Part shown: positions 43,574 through 52,191 of the stretch, piece after piece
Layout: each line of letters begins with the position of its first letter
Position numbering within the stretch: the first letter of the stretch is position 1
Assembly: GCF_013389365.1 (NCBI RefSeq)
Contig: NZ_JACADJ010000024.1
Span: 1 to 52,191, forward strand
Direction of reading: 5' to 3'
DNA: 52,191 nucleotides
Source: Desulfobacter latus
GTDB taxonomy: Bacteria; Desulfobacterota; Desulfobacteria; Desulfobacterales; Desulfobacteraceae
Made by a program: the position numbers and the translations under genes
Notes under the pieces: model-generated
Seen by the model: only the letters and a program-made list of their open reading frames with translations
What the model was told of the DNA's origin: nothing
The model's database searches: none

Positions 43574-44548
43574 ATGGAAGAAATCACAAAGCAGATTGAA
43601 ACAGCCCATCTTCTGGTGAACCGCATCCGCAGTGAGGTCGGTAAAACCCTGGTGGGTCAGGAAAAATTGGTTGACGGCCTGCTGACAGGGCTTCTCACCG
43701 GCGGGCACGTACTCATTGAAGGGGTGCCGGGCCTTGCAAAAACCTCGGCGGTCAAGGCGTTGGCCGCTGCTGTCCAGGCCGATTTCAAACGCATTCAGTT
43801 CACCCCGGACCTTTTGCCGGCGGATCTGACCGGTACCGAGATTTACCGGCCTAAAACCATGGATTTTGTCACCCGTAAAGGCCCGCTGTTCAACAATATT
43901 ATTCTGGCCGACGAAATCAACCGGGCCCCTTCCAAGGTGCAGTCCGCACTTCTGGAAGCCATGGAGGAAACGCAGGTGACCATCGGCGACAGCACCTATA
44001 CGTTGCCTTCCCCTTTTCTGGTGCTGGCCACCCAGAACCCCATTGAGCAGGAGGGCACCTATCCCTTGCCCGAGGCCCAGGTGGACCGCTTCATGCTTAA
44101 AGTGCTGGTGGCATACCCCAGCCGGGCCCAGGAGCTTGAGATTCTTAAAAAGACAAGCTTTGCCGCAGTAGAAGAGATTTCGCCTGTTATTTCATGTGAG
44201 GACCTTGCCGGATTAAAGCGCCTGGTGGATCAGGTCTATGTGGATGAAAAACTCAAAGAATATATCGTCAGCCTGATTTTTGCCACACGGAATCCGGAAT
44301 CCTGCAAAATGCAGACCGGCCATTATATTGAATTCGGGGCATCACCCAGGGCAACCATTTTCCTGGCCAAGGCGGCAAGGGTCACTGCATTTCTTGCAGG
44401 CCGGGCCTATGTTACGCCCCAGGACATAAAACTTGCCGGACCGGATGTACTGCGCCACAGAATATTGCTCTCCTTTGAGGCCGAGGCTGAAGAGATTTCA
44501 ACCGAGCAAGTGGTGACGGACTTGTTTGATTCCGTGGAAGTGCCATAA
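43574..44548 (+). CDS. moxR: MoxR-family AAA+ ATPase
   Basis: The 324-residue MoxR chaperone-like ATPase is thought to act with VWA proteins in metal insertion or envelope maturation. Walker A is EGVPGLAKTS near residue 50, Walker B is IILADEINRAPSKVQSALLEAMEE, sensor 1 is LATQNPIEQEGTYPLPEAQVDRF, and the C-terminal lid contains GASPRATIFLAKAAR. It opens a tight rightward operon of six genes. The ribosome site is weak. The DUF58 gene follows 23 bp later. Confidence 0.95.
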   Translation: MEEITKQIETAHLLVNRIRSEVGKTLVGQEKLVDGLLTGLLTGGHVLIEGVPGLAKTSAVKALAAAVQADFKRIQFTPDLLPADLTGTEIYRPKTMDFVTRKGPLFNNIILADEINRAPSKVQSALLEAMEETQVTIGDSTYTLPSPFLVLATQNPIEQEGTYPLPEAQVDRFMLKVLVAYPSRAQELEILKKTSFAAVEEISPVISCEDLAGLKRLVDQVYVDEKLKEYIVSLIFATRNPESCKMQTGHYIEFGASPRATIFLAKAARVTAFLAGRAYVTPQDIKLAGPDVLRHRILLSFEAEAEEISTEQVVTDLFDSVEVP

Positions 44549-44571
44549 AAACAAGTTACAGGTGACCTGAA

Positions 44572-45447
44572 ATGATTCCTGCCCATATCATCAAAAAAAT
44601 CAAGCAGATTCATATAACGTCCCGCAAAACCGTCAACACCCTGATGGCAGGACAGTACCGGTCTGTGTTCAAAGGCTCGGGCATTGAATTTGAAGAGGTG
44701 CGCGAGTACGCGCCGGGTGACGATGTCAAGGCCATTGACTGGAATGTTTCGGCGCGCACCGGAAAGGTGTTTGTCAAACTGTTCAGGGAAGAGCGCGAAT
44801 CCATTGTCATGCTGCTCATTGACATGAGCGCCTCTTTAAATTTCGGGACCCATGCGGGCAGCAAACTTGAAAAGGTGGCGGAACTGGCCTCGGTTCTGGC
44901 ATTCAACGCCATTAAAAATAATGATAAGGTGGGGGTGATTTTTTTTACGGACCAGGTGGAAAAGTATATCCCGCCCAAAAAGGGCTCTGCCCATATCTGG
45001 CGGGTGATCAAGGAGATTTTTACCTTTGCGCCCCAGGGCGTAGGCACGGATATCGCCTGTGCGCTGGATTTCATGGCAAAAATCAGCAAAAAGCGCAGTT
45101 TTGCCTTTGTGATTTCCGACTATCTCTCCCCTGCGTACGAAAAAAGCCTGCGCCTCTTAAACCGGCGGCATGAGGTGGTGGGTATGCGTGTGTTTGATGA
45201 CGGGGCCTTTCACCTGCCCTCTGCCGGTATTGTGCGGATAACGGATTTTGAAACCGGGGAAGAAACGCGCATGGATGCGGGCAGCAAAAAAATGCGGCAA
45301 TGGTATACGGATCAACGGCAGAAAATCCATACCCTGACGGAATCGGTGTTCAGCAAAGCTCGGGTGGATCTTGTGGATGTCACCACGGCTGACAGTGTGT
45401 CCGACGTGTTGACCCGCTATTTCATGCTCAGGGAGCGCAGACGCTGA
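44572..45447 (+). CDS. DUF58 domain protein
   Basis: The 291-residue cytoplasmic-looking protein carries the DUF58 signature YAPGDDVKAIDWNVSARTG followed by VKLFREERE, and a VWA-like fold with a DMSAS site in MLLIDMSASLNF. Such proteins accompany MoxR ATPases in Bat operons and probably bind the ATPase. It ends by overlapping the next start by 1 bp, indicating coupled translation. The precise function is unknown. Confidence 0.92.
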   Translation: MIPAHIIKKIKQIHITSRKTVNTLMAGQYRSVFKGSGIEFEEVREYAPGDDVKAIDWNVSARTGKVFVKLFREERESIVMLLIDMSASLNFGTHAGSKLEKVAELASVLAFNAIKNNDKVGVIFFTDQVEKYIPPKKGSAHIWRVIKEIFTFAPQGVGTDIACALDFMAKISKKRSFAFVISDYLSPAYEKSLRLLNRRHEVVGMRVFDDGAFHLPSAGIVRITDFETGEETRMDAGSKKMRQWYTDQRQKIHTLTESVFSKARVDLVDVTTADSVSDVLTRYFMLRERRR

Positions 45448-46010
45448 TGCTTGAAGATATTCATGATATAAGGCCGCCGGTGATGACCGGCATGGACCCG
45501 GGACTGATCCAAGGGCTTCTTTGGGGTGCAGGGGCACTGGTGCTTTGTGCGCTGATGGCCCTGATCATCCGGTATCGGCTTAAAAAAAGAAAGAATAAAA
45601 CCCATGAGGCCCAGGCCCTTCCGCAGCTCTCCCCATATGAGACAGCAGCCCGGGATCTGGAACAGTGCATGGCTGATTTCGGCCATGATGCTAAAATTTT
45701 TTATTTTGAACTGGGCCGTATTGTAAAAGCCTATATTTCAGGTCGGTTTCAAATCAATTGTTCCGAGATGACCTCCCAGGAGATGGCCAGGGCCGTAAAA
45801 AACCTTAACTCTCTGGATACCGGGCTTAAAACGGAATTGGTTCAGTTCCAGGATCAGTGTGATCCCATCCGCTATATGCCTTTGGATACCCAGGGGAAGC
45901 TGGATGCCGGGCGTATGGAGCAGGATCTGGCCCTTGCCGGCAGCCTTGTGGCCCGGATTGAACAGACGATTGCGGATGCGCCGGCCAAAGAAGATACGGA
46001 GGATGCCTGA
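45447..46010 (+). CDS. Small membrane protein of the Bat operon (DUF4381-like)
   Basis: The 187-residue protein has one membrane segment near residues 28-47 (LLWGAGALVLCALMALIIRY), followed by a basic stop and a soluble helical domain (PYETAARDLEQCMADFGHD, EMTSQEMARAVKNLNSL, MPLDTQGKLDAGRMEQDL). Position between DUF58 and BatA, together with its layout, fits the DUF4381 family. Starts overlap both neighbours by 1 bp. Confidence 0.75.
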   Translation: MLEDIHDIRPPVMTGMDPGLIQGLLWGAGALVLCALMALIIRYRLKKRKNKTHEAQALPQLSPYETAARDLEQCMADFGHDAKIFYFELGRIVKAYISGRFQINCSEMTSQEMARAVKNLNSLDTGLKTELVQFQDQCDPIRYMPLDTQGKLDAGRMEQDLALAGSLVARIEQTIADAPAKEDTEDA

Positions 46011-47041
46011 TGTTTCGATTTGCCTCCCCCTGGTTTATGCTGCTGCTTATCCTGCCCTGGATGTGGCTACTGGTTCACACGGCCAAAAATAGCAGACGCT
46101 TTTCAGTCAAATGGCTTCCCACGTTTTCGGGTCACAGTATCCGGGTGTCAAGTCTGACCGGTACGTCCCGGGTACCGTTCAGTCTCGCTGTTTTCGTGGC
46201 TCACCTCATGCCCCTGGTAAAAGTGCTGGCCTTAAGCCTGATGATTATAGCCCTTGCCCGGCCCCAGGCCGGAGAGCGCAAGATCAATGTGGAGACCGAA
46301 GGGGTGAATATTGTTCTATCCCTTGATTTGTCCGGGTCCATGAAAGCCCTTGACTTTAAGCGCGACGACAAAATTGTCACCCGCCTTGACGCGGTCAAGG
46401 GGGTGGTTTCCGATTTTATCATGAAGCGGGAAGGGGATCGCATCGGCCTTGTGGTGTTCGGTACCCATGCCTTTACCCAGGTACCGTTGACCCGGGACTA
46501 CAACACCATTGCATTCATGCTGGATCATTTAAAGATCGGGGCGGCCGGACCCAATACCGCCATTGGCGATGCCCTGGGTATTTCGTTAAAGCGCCTGGAA
46601 GATATACCGGCCAAATCAAATATCATTATTCTGCTCACCGACGGTAAGAGCAATGCCGGAGAACTCTCCTGGCAGGAAGCCGCCAAGATCGCCGCCCAAA
46701 GAAAGATTAAAATTTACACCATTGGCGTGGGTTCCAGGGGCAGGGCCCCTTTTCTTGTGGACGGGCTTTTTGGTAAGCAGTATGTGTATCGCCAGGTGGA
46801 TATGGACTGGGATGCCCTGGATTCAATTGCCGAACAGACCGGCGGTACCTTTTTTAAAGCCAAGGACACTGACAGCCTTGCATCCATTTATAAGATGATT
46901 GATTCAATGGAAAAGACAACGGTCAAGGTGGACAAATGGGTGGATTACAAGGAGCTTTATACCCTGTTTCTGATCCCGGGACTGCTGCTTTATCTTGCAT
47001 GTTTGGGTCTTGGCAGCACAAGGCTTATGGAGTTGCCTTAA
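46010..47041 (+). CDS. batA: VWA membrane protein BatA
   Basis: The 343 residues have an N-terminal membrane segment (FASPWFMLLLILPWMWLLV), a second near 65-85 (VKVLALSLMIIALARP), a periplasmic VWA domain with intact metal site DLSGS near 106, the Thr/Asp site LLTDGKSNAGEL, and a C-terminal membrane segment (LFLIPGLLLYLACLGLG). This is the standard BatA topology. Bat proteins have been tied to oxidative or envelope stress tolerance. The next gene starts 20 bp later. Confidence 0.93.
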   Translation: MFRFASPWFMLLLILPWMWLLVHTAKNSRRFSVKWLPTFSGHSIRVSSLTGTSRVPFSLAVFVAHLMPLVKVLALSLMIIALARPQAGERKINVETEGVNIVLSLDLSGSMKALDFKRDDKIVTRLDAVKGVVSDFIMKREGDRIGLVVFGTHAFTQVPLTRDYNTIAFMLDHLKIGAAGPNTAIGDALGISLKRLEDIPAKSNIIILLTDGKSNAGELSWQEAAKIAAQRKIKIYTIGVGSRGRAPFLVDGLFGKQYVYRQVDMDWDALDSIAEQTGGTFFKAKDTDSLASIYKMIDSMEKTTVKVDKWVDYKELYTLFLIPGLLLYLACLGLGSTRLMELP

Positions 47042-47061
47042 GTGAGTAAAAGGATGTAAAT

Positions 47062-48996
47062 ATGAAATTTGACCATCCACATATTCTGTTTTTTTTGTGG
47101 GGCCTTGTGCCCCTGGCAGGATTGCTGGCGTACGGCATTTTGCGACACAAAAAGATCCTTGCCCGGTATGCAACCGCGTCCATGTTTGATCATATTCTGC
47201 CGGGGTTTTCCTATGGCCCCAAATGGGTAAAAGCGGTTTTGGCCGTACTTGCCACGGGATTTGCCGTGGTGGCCCTGGCAGGTCCTCTGGCCGGGTACCG
47301 CTGGGAGAAAACCACCCGGAAAGGGGTGGATATCATGATTGCTCTGGACTGTTCGCGCAGCATGCTGGCCCAGGATGTCTCCCCCACACGGCTGACCCGG
47401 GCCAAGCGTGAAATCATTGACTTGACCCGGTTAATGCACTCGGACCGGGCCGGACTTGTGGCCTTTTCCGGGGCTGCCGTGCTGCAATGCCCGTTAACCC
47501 TTGATTATAACGCATTCGGGATTTTCCTTGATGCCCTGGACCCGGATTATCTGCCTGTGGGGGGCACGGATTTGACCACAGCCCTGGAGACCTGTTACAA
47601 CGGATTTGATGCGTCATCCACTGCGGAAAAAGCTATTATTCTCATCACCGATGGTGAGGATACAGCCGGTGATGACAGGGCCTTGACCAACGTGGTGGAA
47701 AAATTTGCCAAGGAAAAAATCCGTATTTTTGCCATCGGGGTAGGGGACCCGGCCGGTGCCCCGATTCCGGACAAGGGCGGAGGATTCAAAAAAGATAGTG
47801 CAGGCAATATCATTTTGTCAAAAGTGGACGAAACCATGCTTAAAAAAATTACGGCCATGACCCAGGGCCGGTATGTGCGATCCGTGGCCGGGGACATGGA
47901 CCTTGAACAGATCTATTCCGGGGACATTCTGGGCACCATGGAGCGAAAGGAGCTGACCCAGGGCCGTAAAAAGGTCTGGGAAAAACGGTTTCAGTGGGCC
48001 TTGCTGCCCTGTGTCCTGCTGCTGCTTGCTGAAACTTTTTTACCCGAGAGACCCGGCCGGAGACACGGTGTTCAAAGGGGAGGTTCCCTGATTGGTCTGG
48101 CCATTGTCATGGGGCTTATGGCACCGGGGCCTGCCCGGGCAGAATTTTGGACGTCTCCGGTTAAGCAAGGCATGCAGGCCTGGAACAACCAGCAGTTCCA
48201 GCAGGCCAAAAAACATTTTATTGATGCCCAGCTTGAAAACCCGGATGATCCCCGTCTTTATTATAATATTGGGGCGGCTGCCTATGCAGCCGGTGAATAT
48301 GACCTGGCTGAATCCAATTTTGCCCAGGCTGTGAATACAACGGACAGGGTGCTTAAACATAATGCCCTGTACAACCTGGCGAACACCCGCTATCGTCAAA
48401 ACCATCTGGACAAGGCCATTGAGGATTATCAGAACCTGCTCAAGGAGTTTCCCGATGATACCCAGGCCAGAGAAAACCTTGCGTTTGTAAAGAAAAAGCT
48501 TGAGGAGAAAAAACAAGAACAGCAAGATCAACAGCAGCAAGATCAACAGCAGCAAAATCAGCAGAATCAACAGAATAAAGATCAGGACAATCAAAATAAA
48601 GACAAGTCAAATAAGGATCAGGGGGATCAAAAGCAAAAAGATCAGAACCGGCAGGACAGGCAGAACCAGGACCAGGGGCAGGGGCAGGGGCAGGGGCAGG
48701 ATGATCATAAACAGGGTCGGAAAAACCAGGGGGATAAAAATCAGCAAAATAAACCTGAAGAAAATAACCGGCAGCCGGACCAGGCCCGGACGGCTCAGCA
48801 TCAGGATATGTTGCCACAGGCGTCACAGGCCCAGACTGCCCAGGCCGGAAATGCCGGGAAAGGACAAAAACGAGAGGATAACATGCAGCAGGCACAGTCA
48901 AAAATGCTTGAAAACCGTCTCAACCGCCTGGAAGATAAACCCGGCATGGCCCTGATTCCCCAAACCGGAGCACGGAACAATGATAAGGATTGGTAA
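47062..48996 (+). CDS. batB: VWA and TPR membrane protein (BatB-BatC fusion)
   Basis: The 644 residues combine a BatB-type VWA domain (metal site DCSRS near 96, LITDGEDTAGDD) between membrane segments with a BatC-like TPR part (about 370-480; AWNNQQFQQAKKHFIDAQLE, YYNIGAAAYAAGEYDLAESN). A low-complexity Gln/Asn/Asp/Lys-rich tail follows (about 485-600), including a (GQ)n run. A membrane segment near 313-330 and a second hydrophobic stretch near 338-356 ending ARA separate the parts. The fusion of B and C is seen directly in one unbroken frame. Its 3' end overlaps the next gene by 17 bp. Confidence 0.92.
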   Translation: MKFDHPHILFFLWGLVPLAGLLAYGILRHKKILARYATASMFDHILPGFSYGPKWVKAVLAVLATGFAVVALAGPLAGYRWEKTTRKGVDIMIALDCSRSMLAQDVSPTRLTRAKREIIDLTRLMHSDRAGLVAFSGAAVLQCPLTLDYNAFGIFLDALDPDYLPVGGTDLTTALETCYNGFDASSTAEKAIILITDGEDTAGDDRALTNVVEKFAKEKIRIFAIGVGDPAGAPIPDKGGGFKKDSAGNIILSKVDETMLKKITAMTQGRYVRSVAGDMDLEQIYSGDILGTMERKELTQGRKKVWEKRFQWALLPCVLLLLAETFLPERPGRRHGVQRGGSLIGLAIVMGLMAPGPARAEFWTSPVKQGMQAWNNQQFQQAKKHFIDAQLENPDDPRLYYNIGAAAYAAGEYDLAESNFAQAVNTTDRVLKHNALYNLANTRYRQNHLDKAIEDYQNLLKEFPDDTQARENLAFVKKKLEEKKQEQQDQQQQDQQQQNQQNQQNKDQDNQNKDKSNKDQGDQKQKDQNRQDRQNQDQGQGQGQGQDDHKQGRKNQGDKNQQNKPEENNRQPDQARTAQHQDMLPQASQAQTAQAGNAGKGQKREDNMQQAQSKMLENRLNRLEDKPGMALIPQTGARNNDKDW

Positions 48997-51592
48997 TATT
49001 ACGATTATAAATCGAATACATATGGCAGGCTGGGCAATGGCCGTTCTGCTTTTTTGTCTGCCCTGCACAGCCCTGGCCTTTACCGCAACAGCCCAGGTGG
49101 ACCAGACCCGGATCACACCCCGGGATGTTGTGTCATTGCAGGTGATTGTGGACGGCGGTGAGGCCGACGTGGATACATCTTCCATCACCGGGTTCCAGGT
49201 CAATTCCGCCGGTACCCAGTCCAACAGAAGCTATATCAACGGCACATGGCGCCATAAGGTCATATACCGGTTCATGCTGATTCCTTTAAAGCGCGGGGTG
49301 CTGACGATTCCGCCCATCACCTGCGTCCGGGACGGCGAATCCGTATTAACCCGGGAGATCAAAATCCTGGTGAAAGAATCTTCAGCCCAGGCCGGTGATG
49401 ACAAAGGTGATTTTTTTGCCGAAGCATCCCTGAGCAGCGACGGTATCGTACCGGGACAGCAGGCGGTGTATACCCTGAAACTGTGCGCGGCAAAACGGAT
49501 CAAGGGCGCTACCTTTGATTCCCCCCGGTTTGAGGGCCTGACAGCCAAGCAGTTGACGGAGTGGTCCAAGTACACCCGGACCATCAACGGCCGGGCGTTC
49601 ATGGTAAATGAGACAAAATATCTGATCCAGGCGGACGTCCCCGGGCAGTTTACCATTTCACCGGCTGTTTTTGTGGCCCAGGTGCCGATGCAGCGGACCA
49701 GACAACGTGATCCGCTCAATTCCGTATTTAACGATTCGTTTTTCCGGGACTCTTTTTTTGATACCACACCGGCAAAGCCGGTGCGCGTGGTGTCCAATGC
49801 GGTGGATCTGACGGTCTCTGCCTTGCCGGAATATAAAGGCGATCAACCCTTTTCAGGCCTTGTGGGCAAATTTTCCATATCAAGCACACTGGACAAAAAC
49901 ACGGTGAAAGCAGGCGAATCCGCCACATTGACCGTGATTATCAAAGGAACGGGAAATATTATGGATGCGGCCCTGCCTGCCCTGAACCTGGATACGGCCA
50001 AATTCAAGGTATATGAAGACACTCCGGCCCAGGAAGTACAGGTTACCGAGCAGGGATTTGAGGGACACAAAGTGTTCAAGCAGGCCCTGGTCGCCTCGGT
50101 ACCCGGAAAGGCTGTTATTCCCGGCCTTTGTCTGGTTTTTTTTGATACGGATGCCAAGACGTATAAAACCATTCGCACAACGCCGTTAACCCTTGAGGTA
50201 CAGCCGGGCGGTCCTGTGACCGTTGTGGATGGCACCCCGGCCGCCAATACAGGAGCAGGAATGCCGTCGGCATCCAAAATCAAACAATTCGAGGTTAAAC
50301 TGCAAAACAGGGATATTCTGGATATTAAAGAAGATATTGCAAGTATCCATTCACGCCCCTGCCTTTCCATGTTCTGGTTTGCTTGTCTGGTTTTCCTGCC
50401 GGCTTTCGGCTTTGGGGCGGTGAGCACGGCCATGCGGTTTGGCGCCAGGGAAAAATCCCTGAAAGAGCAATACCGGCAGAAAGCATGGGCGTATCTGAAA
50501 AAAGCGCGTAACACCTCACCTGACGACCCTGGATTTCTGCCGGGTCTGTCTTCAGCCCTTACCTATGCCGTCCTGGCCCGGGGCGGCAAGGGGGGCCAAA
50601 GCCTGACCCGGGATGAGGCCCGGCAGATTCTGTCCCACAGCGGCCGGGATCAGGAGACCGTAGATAAGGTCACCCTGTTGATGGATACCATGGATGCGGC
50701 CCGTTTCGGGGGAAAGTCCATGGATAAAAACACTGCACAAAGCTGCCTGGATCAGGTTTCATCCCTGATCCGTACGCTTATGGTTGTGGCCTGTGTGGGA
50801 GTATCCCTGTTTATGTTCCGGGGTACGGGTATGGCGGCACAGGATACGGCTGAGCCCAGCCTTCCCCAAAAAATTCACGCCGTAAAAGACAAGGCGGGTG
50901 TGTTTGTGGATGCGGTGCGCGCCTATAAAGCCGGGGATTACGCTGCGGCGGCGGCACGGTTTGAGTCCATTGTCAAAACCCGCGTGAATAATCCGGATCT
51001 TTTCTACAATATCGGTAATGCCTATTTAAAAAGCAAGGATTTAGGCCGGGCCATCCTCTGGTATGAGCGGGCAAGAAAGCTTGCACCGTCAGATCCGGAT
51101 TTAAAATTTAATTTGGCCTATGCCCAAAGCCTTTTAAAAGATAAAAAAGAACCTAAATTTTCCTTTGCCGGTATCCTTTATTTCTGGCAGGGTCTGGTTT
51201 CTTTGCAATGGCTTCAGTATGCCTCGATTACACTCTCCTTTTGTTTTTTTATCTGGGCAACGGTTCAAAAGGCCAGGAACAGACATATTTTTTCGGGCAT
51301 CGGCATTTTTCTTTTTCTGCTTTTTACCGGTACAACCCTGGCTGCCGGTCTTGAATACAACCGGATGAACGCGGATATAAACGCCGTAATTCTTGCAGAA
51401 CAGGCCGGTGTACGCTCCGGAACCATGGATAATGCCACTCTCCTGTTTGACCTGCATGCCGGTACACGGGTCCGGGTGCTGGAAAAAAAAGACAATTATA
51501 TGAAAATTCGATTTGCCAAAGACAAGGTGGGGTGGGTGGCCTGCAGCAAAGCGGAAATAATATGGTCAAGAAAAATATATCAAAAAAATTAA
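48980..51592 (+). CDS. batD: BatD-BatE fusion protein (oxygen-tolerance family)
   Basis: The 870 residues begin with a signal peptide (AMAVLLFCLPCTALA, mature FTATAQVDQTRITPRD), then the BatD beta-sandwich domains (RYxx; VDQTRITPRDVVSLQVIVDG, RGVLTIPPITCVRDG), a membrane segment (MFWFACLVFLPAFGFGAV) and a cytoplasmic linker. A BatE-like part follows: another membrane segment, TPRs (NPDLFYNIGNAYLKSKDLGRA), two membrane segments near 730-790, and a C-terminal SH3-like domain (AGVRSGTMDNATLLFDLHAG). GGAG lies 9 nt before ATG 48980; an ATG at 49022 would give a tidier signal peptide but lacks a ribosome site. It is the last Bat gene. Confidence 0.9.
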   Translation: MIRIGNITIINRIHMAGWAMAVLLFCLPCTALAFTATAQVDQTRITPRDVVSLQVIVDGGEADVDTSSITGFQVNSAGTQSNRSYINGTWRHKVIYRFMLIPLKRGVLTIPPITCVRDGESVLTREIKILVKESSAQAGDDKGDFFAEASLSSDGIVPGQQAVYTLKLCAAKRIKGATFDSPRFEGLTAKQLTEWSKYTRTINGRAFMVNETKYLIQADVPGQFTISPAVFVAQVPMQRTRQRDPLNSVFNDSFFRDSFFDTTPAKPVRVVSNAVDLTVSALPEYKGDQPFSGLVGKFSISSTLDKNTVKAGESATLTVIIKGTGNIMDAALPALNLDTAKFKVYEDTPAQEVQVTEQGFEGHKVFKQALVASVPGKAVIPGLCLVFFDTDAKTYKTIRTTPLTLEVQPGGPVTVVDGTPAANTGAGMPSASKIKQFEVKLQNRDILDIKEDIASIHSRPCLSMFWFACLVFLPAFGFGAVSTAMRFGAREKSLKEQYRQKAWAYLKKARNTSPDDPGFLPGLSSALTYAVLARGGKGGQSLTRDEARQILSHSGRDQETVDKVTLLMDTMDAARFGGKSMDKNTAQSCLDQVSSLIRTLMVVACVGVSLFMFRGTGMAAQDTAEPSLPQKIHAVKDKAGVFVDAVRAYKAGDYAAAAARFESIVKTRVNNPDLFYNIGNAYLKSKDLGRAILWYERARKLAPSDPDLKFNLAYAQSLLKDKKEPKFSFAGILYFWQGLVSLQWLQYASITLSFCFFIWATVQKARNRHIFSGIGIFLFLLFTGTTLAAGLEYNRMNADINAVILAEQAGVRSGTMDNATLLFDLHAGTRVRVLEKKDNYMKIRFAKDKVGWVACSKAEIIWSRKIYQKN

Positions 51593-51636
51593 AAAAATAG
51601 TAGAATTATATCTCAAAAAGCTTTATGAGTATTAAT

Positions 51637-51780
51637 ATGAAGTCAAATCAAGCACTTAAAATACTTAGAGTGTCGAAATCCACTTTAAGAAATTATATTA
51701 AAAGTGGAAAAATTAAAGCTACTAAATTACCAACCGGTAGATATGATTATGTAGAAAAAAAAGCTAATCTAAGGATTTAA
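51637..51780 (+). CDS. Truncated IS607-type TnpA (MerR-like HTH only)
   Basis: The 47-residue frame MKSNQALKILRVSKSTLRNY followed by IKSGKIKATKLPTGRYDY matches the N-terminal DNA-binding helix-turn-helix of IS607-family serine recombinases. The catalytic domain, with its serine in the ARVS motif, should follow but a stop comes at 51778-51780. The tnpB start follows 3 bp later, so the missing part is not displaced; it is lost. It could still bind the element ends. Codon use is much more AT-rich than the neighbouring operon. Confidence 0.65.
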   Translation: MKSNQALKILRVSKSTLRNYIKSGKIKATKLPTGRYDYVEKKANLRI

Positions 51781-51783
51781 TTT

Positions 51784-52191
51784 GTGAATAGAGTAGAAAG
51801 ATTCATAATACGCAATTCTTCTAACTTAACTGATTTAGCGTTTAAATCTAAAAACTTATACAACTGTGCAACTTTTATTATGCGGCAAAACTTTATCCAC
51901 AATGGTAAAATAATAAACTACCCCAAAATGGATAAAATTATCAAAAGAGATTACGAAGATGTTTACAGGGCATTACCTGCTCAGACCACTCAACAGATTT
52001 TGAGATTAATTGAAAAGGACTGGAAATCTTTTTTCAACGCAAATCGAGAATTCAAAAAGAATCCTGAAGTTTTCACAGGCAGACCAAAACCGCCCAACTA
52101 TAAAGATAAAAAAGATGGCTTAGGGATAGTTATTTTCACTAACCAACAGTGTAAAATTAAAAATAATTTTATTCACTTCCCGAAAGCTGTC
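51784..52191 (+). CDS. tnpB: TnpB (OrfB), RNA-guided transposon-associated nuclease, N-terminal part
   Basis: The frame opens at GTG 51784 (MNRVERFIIRNSSNLTDLAF) and runs to the window edge with 136 residues. LYNCATFIMRQNFIHNG, YRALPAQTTQQILRLIEKDW and FTGRPKPPNYKDKKDG are the usual N-terminal segments of TnpB before its RuvC-like nuclease. Catalytic residues lie beyond the window. The GTG start is inferred from position 3 bp after the HTH gene stop. Confidence 0.85.
   Translation, partial: MNRVERFIIRNSSNLTDLAFKSKNLYNCATFIMRQNFIHNGKIINYPKMDKIIKRDYEDVYRALPAQTTQQILRLIEKDWKSFFNANREFKKNPEVFTGRPKPPNYKDKKDGLGIVIFTNQQCKIKNNFIHFPKAV

Larger units (their letters stand above)
51600..52191 (+). mobile_element. 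IS607/IS605-type element, left part only
   Basis: Starting just after the Bat operon, sequence becomes AT-rich and carries a short HTH gene and a tnpB start, both rightward. The exact left end is not visible; an imperfect hairpin (CTCA...TGAG, 51612-51629) lies near it and could be the subterminal structure or an operon terminator. The right end and any guide RNA lie beyond the window. Confidence 0.6.

Noticed and set aside
48500-48955. 151-residue Arg/Ile/Lys-rich plus-strand frame
   Set aside because: It is a frame shadow of the repetitive Gln/Asn-rich tail of BatBC.

Overview
The window looks like the chromosome of a Desulfobacteraceae-type sulfate reducer (Desulfobacterota), of moderate GC content. 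This placement is inference from gene content: an isoleucine route through citramalate synthase, a bacterial phosphagen (arginine-type) kinase, nickel-pincer biosynthesis (LarB), a PanP-type decarboxylase, many response-regulator proteins, and a complete Bat (MoxR/VWA) operon. No rRNA gene, intact tRNA gene or CRISPR array was seen.

Left edge (1-1630): the end of a decayed integrative element. An N-terminal integrase fragment lies beside a 3' tRNA-Arg(ACG) fragment and its terminator. A small acidic protein gene follows, then a ~190-nt interval with its own promoter, rod-like fold and terminator that I read as an undescribed ncRNA. 1.6-8.5 kb holds valS-nadC, a convergent GGDEF response regulator, and lepA followed by a decayed gene. 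8.5-18.1 kb is a leftward ilvD-ilvB-ilvN-cimA operon preceded by a textbook attenuator (28-aa Ile/Val/Leu-rich leader peptide plus terminator), with a SNF2 helicase and a SWIM zinc-finger protein downstream. 18.1-21.9 kb holds a hybrid histidine kinase translationally coupled to a receiver-TPR protein. 21.9-30.6 kb carries larB, a ParM-like actin, an unusual LOG-domain protein, a DsbC-like thioredoxin, glycogen phosphorylase and a short pyruvate-kinase-like protein.

30.8-35.7 kb is the most interesting block. It is a leftward four-gene cluster encoding TelA, a solute-binding-like protein, an XpaC-like membrane protein, and a solute-binding/VWA lipoprotein. The lipoprotein gene is broken inside its signal peptide by a 106-bp inverted-repeat element flanked by a perfect 8-bp target duplication. 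An older relative of that element lies near 40.8 kb. 36-39.6 kb encodes a PanP-type decarboxylase, the ribosome hibernation factor, a phosphagen kinase and a Cys-rich small protein. 39.7-43.2 kb is a tandemly duplicated two-gene module (LPP20-like secreted protein plus OmpA-like protein). 43.6-51.6 kb is the Bat operon moxR-DUF58-small membrane protein-batA-batB/C-batD/E. The window ends inside an IS607/IS605-type element with a shortened tnpA and the start of tnpB.

Functions were assigned by reading motifs by eye. No database search was available, so family names for divergent proteins are provisional.
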